Source: BOG-933 sp037132135 (GTDB lineage Bacteria > Pseudomonadota > Alphaproteobacteria > Azospirillales > Azospirillaceae). Taken from it: a stretch of 55,265 bases of DNA. The stretch is taken from NCBI GenBank assembly GCA_037132135.1, contig JBAXPR010000010.1, forward strand, positions 1 through 55,265, read 5' to 3'. Position 1 is the stretch's first letter, and each line of letters begins with the position of its first letter. Position numbers and translations under genes: made by a program. Positions 51,682-55,265 of the stretch are shown piece by piece. The notes below the pieces were generated by a model. The model searched no databases. It was not told the DNA's origin and saw only the letters and a list, made by a program, of their open reading frames with translations.

Positions 51682-51996
51682 CTAATAGAAAACGCGATCC
51701 AGAATATGGTAATCGATGCCGCTGGCGAAATAAGCGATATGGTTGGCGATGCGGGCCGAGAGTGTCACCACGATGGCGGCGCCGGATATCAGGCCGGCCC
51801 GGTATATCGTTTGCTTCATGCGGAAGGCTTCGTAACGTTTTTTCGCCAGGGCAAGGTTGTGTCGTGCCACGCGCTCCTGAACGGATCGTTCGCGATTCTG
51901 TAATGACTGGTGAAGTCCCTGCGTCACGCCGGAAAAGCAGCAATAGATGCCGGTGCCGGGCAGGGCCTGACTGGCGGAAACCGAATTCTGACCCAT
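51682..51996 (-). CDS. Small membrane hypothetical protein
   Basis: A 104-residue protein. The N-terminal part is polar (MGQNSVSASQALPGTGIYCC), the middle is helical and charged (LHQSLQNRERSVQERVARHN), and one membrane segment follows (AGLISGAAIVVTLSARIANH). GGAG with 6-base spacing supports ATG at 51996; an in-frame ATG upstream is less well placed. No family recognised. Confidence 0.62.
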   Translation of the reverse strand: MGQNSVSASQALPGTGIYCCFSGVTQGLHQSLQNRERSVQERVARHNLALAKKRYEAFRMKQTIYRAGLISGAAIVVTLSARIANHIAYFASGIDYHILDRVFY

Positions 51997-52177
51997 GATT
52001 GTCTCCATTTCTTGGAGTTGTCGGATGGTCGACGGCCTGACACCGCTCCCTGGCCGTGCCCGCCGTTTGCCTCGGCACATTCAGCGCCTCGGTCACGCCA
52101 TCAAACCAGCCGTGGACCCCGTTGTCTGTGATCAGGATCACTGGCCAGCCAATCAGGGTCTGCCCGGCGCGACCGGG

Positions 52178-54382
52178 TCAGGCGCCGCTGAGATCGGCGG
52201 CGGCCACCGGCAGGGCACGCAGGCGCTTGCCGGTGGCGGCGAAGATGGCGTTGGTCAGGGCCGGGGCGGCGGGTGGCACCCCGGCTTCGCTGACGCCGCC
52301 CGGTGGCTCGGCCGAGGCGACGAGATGGACCTCGACCGGGGGCGCCTCGGCCAGAGTCAATATCTTGTAGTCGTGAAAGTTGCTTTGCAGCGCCCGGCCG
52401 CGCTCAAAGCCGACCCTGCCGGTGAGCGCGGCGCCGAGGCCGAACAGCAAGCCGCCCGCGACCTGACCCGAGACGATGTCGGGGTTGACCATCTGGCCGC
52501 AATCCAGGGCCGCCACCACCCGGTCGAGTCCCACCCGGCCGTCGAAGAACACCGTGACCTCGACCACCGCGGCGATGACCGAGCCGTACGCCTCGTGAAG
52601 GGCGATGCCGCGGCCGCGGCGCGCGCGGGCGATCGGGGGCAACGGCGTGGTCCAGCCGGCCTTGGCGGCGGCCAGATCCAGCACCCGAAGCGCGCGCGGC
52701 GCCTTTTCGGCCAAGAGGTCGCGGCGAAAACGCCAGGGATCGCGGCCGAGCGCCGCCGCCGCCTCGTCGATCATGCTCTCGACCACGAAGCCGTTGCTGC
52801 CGTGGCCGACCGAGCGCCAGAAGCCGACCGGAATCCCGGTCTCCTGGCGGACATAATCAAGCCGGAGGGCGGGCAGGGGATAGGGCTGATCGGCGACGCC
52901 CTGGGTCGCGGTCTTGTCGACGCCGTCCCGCAGCGCGCCCGGCGCGACCCGGCCGAGAATCGACGGTGCGGCGACGCGATGGCGCCAGCCGGTGATCCGG
53001 CCCAGCACATCGAGGCCGAGGGTGACGCGGCTGATGCTGGCCGGGCGGTAGACATCGTGGCGGATGTCCTCCTCGCGGGTCCAGATCAGCTGCACCGGCC
53101 GCCCCACGGCCTTTGAGAGCAGCGCCGCCTCAAGCCCGACATCGGCCTCGAAGCGGCGGCCGAAGCTGCCCCCGACATAGGTGGTGTTGACCCGGACCTT
53201 GTCGGGCCTGATGCCGAGCGCCTCGGCGAGCAGGCGCGGATACTGGCCCTGATCCTGCGTCGGCAGCCACAGCTCGCAGCCGCGGGCGGTGACGCTGGCG
53301 GTGGCGTTGAGCGGCTCCAGCGCGGCATGGGCCAGGAAGGGCAGGCGATAGACCGCGTCGATGCTGCGGGCGGAGCCGGCGATGGCACGGTCGACATCGC
53401 CCCGGTTGACCACGGTGGCGACGGCGCGCGGGTCCTTGGGATCAAGGGCGCGGGCGAGCGCGCTGTCGATCGCGGCACTGTTCTGGCCGGCGTTGGCGCC
53501 TTCGGCCCAGGCCACCGCGACCCGGGCCAGCGCGCTCCGCGCCAGCCACCAGTCTTCCGCGACCACCGCCACCGCGTCTTTCAGCGTCACCACCGAAACC
53601 ACACCGGGCGGGTAGCTGCCGCCGCCCATCTTGAGGGCCGAATCATCGAGCCGGGCCAGGGTGCCGCCATAGACCGGACAATGGCGGATCGCGGCATAGA
53701 GCTGGCCCGGCACCAGGACGTCCATTCCGAACAGCGCCCGTCCGGCCACCTTATCGGGGACGTCGAGCCGGGGCACCGGCTGGCCGATCAGGGTCCAGCG
53801 GGCCGGGTCGCGCAGCGGCGGCTCGGCGGGCACGGCCTGGCGCGACGCGACCTGGGCCAGCGCGCCATAGCTGGCCTCGCGGGCGGAGGGCGGATGGCGG
53901 ATCAGGCCGGTTTCCAGCACCAGGGAGTCGGGCGCGACCCGCCAGACCTCGGCCGCTGCCGCCTTCAGCATCAGCCGCGCCGCGGCGCCGGCCCGGCGCA
54001 TCGGCAGGAACCAGGCGCGGATGCTGGTGGCGCCGCCGCTGCGCATGCCGCCGAGGATCGGGTTGGCGTAGGCGGCATCGAAGGGGGCCATCTCGGCACG
54101 GACGATGCGCCAGTCGATGTCGAGTTCCTCGGCGACCAGCTGAGCCAGGGCGGTGAACACTCCCTGGCCCATCTCGGAGGCCGGGCAGACCACCGAAACC
54201 GCGGTTGCGGAAATCTTCAGCCAGGCATTGACCGGGATCAGCGTGTTGGCGCCGACCGCCGCCGCGGCCTCGCCGACGCCCCAGCCCGGCAGATGCACCC
54301 CCAGCACCAGCGCGCCGCTCCCCGCAAGCACGGCGCGGCGGCTGAGATTGATCACCGGCGGCGCGGCGGGCGGCGTGGTCAC
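52178..54382 (-). CDS. Molybdenum hydroxylase large subunit (IorB/aldehyde oxidase type)
   Basis: A 734-residue molybdopterin-binding subunit of the xanthine oxidase family, closest by eye to isoquinoline 1-oxidoreductase beta. It has a twin-arginine-type leader (NLSRRAVLAGSGALVLGVHL), so it is probably exported folded with its partner. Cofactor-region motifs are VGGSFGRRFEADVGLEAALL, GFWRSVGHGSNGFVVESMID and GQVAGGLLFGLGAALTG. The catalytic Glu is likely in GVSEAGVPPAAPALTNAI. The 2Fe-2S subunit gene lies upstream with a 4-base overlap. There is no FAD subunit, as in Ior-type enzymes that feed electrons to cytochromes. Substrate unknown. Confidence 0.92.
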   Translation of the reverse strand: MTTPPAAPPVINLSRRAVLAGSGALVLGVHLPGWGVGEAAAAVGANTLIPVNAWLKISATAVSVVCPASEMGQGVFTALAQLVAEELDIDWRIVRAEMAPFDAAYANPILGGMRSGGATSIRAWFLPMRRAGAAARLMLKAAAAEVWRVAPDSLVLETGLIRHPPSAREASYGALAQVASRQAVPAEPPLRDPARWTLIGQPVPRLDVPDKVAGRALFGMDVLVPGQLYAAIRHCPVYGGTLARLDDSALKMGGGSYPPGVVSVVTLKDAVAVVAEDWWLARSALARVAVAWAEGANAGQNSAAIDSALARALDPKDPRAVATVVNRGDVDRAIAGSARSIDAVYRLPFLAHAALEPLNATASVTARGCELWLPTQDQGQYPRLLAEALGIRPDKVRVNTTYVGGSFGRRFEADVGLEAALLSKAVGRPVQLIWTREEDIRHDVYRPASISRVTLGLDVLGRITGWRHRVAAPSILGRVAPGALRDGVDKTATQGVADQPYPLPALRLDYVRQETGIPVGFWRSVGHGSNGFVVESMIDEAAAALGRDPWRFRRDLLAEKAPRALRVLDLAAAKAGWTTPLPPIARARRGRGIALHEAYGSVIAAVVEVTVFFDGRVGLDRVVAALDCGQMVNPDIVSGQVAGGLLFGLGAALTGRVGFERGRALQSNFHDYKILTLAEAPPVEVHLVASAEPPGGVSEAGVPPAAPALTNAIFAATGKRLRALPVAAADLSGA

Positions 54383-54846
54383 GGCGCGGCTCCGGCGGTG
54401 GCGGCGCGGCGGATCGCCTTGCGGATGCGATCATAGCTGCCGCACCGGCAGAGGTTGGTCATCGCGGCGTCGATCTCGGCATCGGCGGGCTGGCGGGTCC
54501 GGCGCAGCAGCGCCACCGCGGCCACGATCATTCCAGGCACGCAATAGCCGCACTGGGGCACCTGCTCAGAGGTCCAGGCCGCCATCACCCGGGTCGCCAC
54601 CGGATCGTTGCCCCCGGCCAGCCCCTCGATGGTCTGGATTTCCGCGCCGTCGACCGAGGCGGCGCTGACCGAGCAGGCGCGCAGGGCGACGCCGTTGACC
54701 AGCACGGTGCAGGCGCCGCAGGCGCCGACGCCGCAGCCGAACTTGGTGCCCCGGAGATGGAGGTGGTGCCGCAGCACCCAGAGCAGCGGCGTGTCGCCGC
54801 CGACCTCGAGGCTGACCGTCCTGCCGTTGACCGTCAAACTCACCAT
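54379..54846 (-). CDS. 2Fe-2S subunit of the molybdenum hydroxylase (IorA type)
   Basis: A 155-residue electron-transfer subunit with two 2Fe-2S clusters. The plant-type site is GTKFGCGVGACGACTVLVNG. The second, four-helix cluster site is QCGYCVPGMI with NLCRCGSYDRIRKAI. The start MVSLTVNGRTVSLEVGGDTP is standard; ATG at 54846. Its stop overlaps the large-subunit start by 4 bases, so the two are translationally coupled. The 220 bases before it, up to the minE stop, contain nothing I can call. Confidence 0.95.
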   Translation of the reverse strand: MVSLTVNGRTVSLEVGGDTPLLWVLRHHLHLRGTKFGCGVGACGACTVLVNGVALRACSVSAASVDGAEIQTIEGLAGGNDPVATRVMAAWTSEQVPQCGYCVPGMIVAAVALLRRTRQPADAEIDAAMTNLCRCGSYDRIRKAIRRAATAGAAP

Positions 54847-55066
54847 GCCCGGTCTTTCCCTGCTGGCACCGCTCGCAAGCGCCTGTGATCGGCGTGCGCC
54901 ACCGCACTGCCGGACGCGGGCCACCCCGCCGCGACCCGCTCTCAGCGGCAGGCTCCGCCCGGTTCAGCAAATCCTGCTCTGGTGATGCCGGAGCGGGCAC
55001 CAAGTTGCAAGCCCCGGGTATGCCGGAGCTGCCAGCGCCTCAGGCGGAGGTGCCGGGGAGCGGTGT

Positions 55067-55265
55067 TCAGCTCCCCGCGACGGCCTCTTTTTCCTTGGAC
55101 TTGGCGGCCGGGTCTTTCGACGTGGTCGCCGAGGTCCGGAAGCGTACCGGTTCGCTCTTGCTCGTCGAGGGCAGTTCGATGTTGACCTCGAGGGTCGAGA
55201 AGTCGTTGCCGCGGTCGAGCTTGACCTCGACCCGGTTCTGATCGACGTCGACATATTTGGCGATC
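55067..55265 (-). CDS. minE: Cell division topological specificity factor MinE (3' part)
   Basis: The last 65 codons of a gene cut by the window edge, read on the minus strand and ending TGA at 55067. The translation starts IAKYVDVDQNRVEVKLDRG and continues DFSTLEVNIELPSTSKSE, which is the conserved end of MinE's topological-specificity domain. An unusual Lys/Ser/Thr-rich tail of about 30 residues (TSKDPAAKSKEKEAVAGS) follows. MinE binds MinD and sets pole-to-pole oscillation that places the division site. minD and minC would lie beyond the edge. Confidence 0.85.
   Translation of the reverse strand, partial: IAKYVDVDQNRVEVKLDRGNDFSTLEVNIELPSTSKSEPVRFRTSATTSKDPAAKSKEKEAVAGS

Overview
The window is about 55 kb of high-GC chromosomal DNA. 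Gene content and neighbourhood suggest an alphaproteobacterium, most likely of the Rhodospirillales. Supporting signs are a recO-parC pair, an smpB-dapA pair divergent from a soluble lytic transglycosylase, poly-hydroxybutyrate metabolism (3-hydroxybutyrate dehydrogenase), an SHP/DHC-type cytochrome c pair, an Fnr-like regulator and chemotaxis. I see no rRNA, tRNA, CRISPR array, prophage or intact insertion sequence. The right end cuts into minE.

Layout. 1-1 kb: a two-gene unit (DUF6338 membrane protein plus a small unknown) directly upstream of pheT. 1-10 kb: pheT, a small exported protein, a broken IS630-type transposase, pirin, mutS, a methyltransferase, smpB and dapA. 10-18 kb: envelope genes (lytic transglycosylase, L,D-transpeptidase, SPOR protein, lipoprotein, a repeat-containing membrane protein), ribA, and an OmpR-type regulator whose receiver has lost its phospho-acceptor. 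18-25 kb: YggS, several conserved small unknowns, a parvulin isomerase, argJ, mutT and an FGE-fold protein. 25.2-26.5 kb: a decayed, AT-rich island holding a truncated DUF2442 gene and a membrane-protein gene with two in-frame stops but no frameshift. 26.5-31.6 kb: parC, recO and an MFS gene in one apparent operon, preceded by a proline-rich coiled-coil protein. 31.7-38.7 kb: 3-hydroxybutyrate dehydrogenase, a nitrogenase-associated ArsC-like protein, a GAF-PAS-PAS histidine kinase and uvrA. 39-42.6 kb: a respiratory group of two periplasmic c-type cytochromes (SHP-like and diheme DHC-like), an Fnr-like regulator and a lone heme-copper oxidase subunit I with A2-type features and no K-channel lysine. 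42.7-49.7 kb: a chemoreceptor, a run of small membrane or exported proteins, a DUF2892 protein beside a methyltransferase, and a CDF metal exporter. 49.8-55 kb: a membrane glycosyltransferase, a small membrane protein, an isoquinoline-oxidoreductase-type molybdenum enzyme (two subunits) and the 3' end of minE.

Most of the window is ordinary housekeeping sequence. The parts worth a second look are the cytochrome/Fnr/oxidase group, the pseudo-receiver regulator, the two-stop gene in the AT-rich island, the G-rich leader at 20.2 kb and the 26-bp palindrome in front of the DUF2892 gene. All family assignments come from reading translations and from memory of the families; no search was run.
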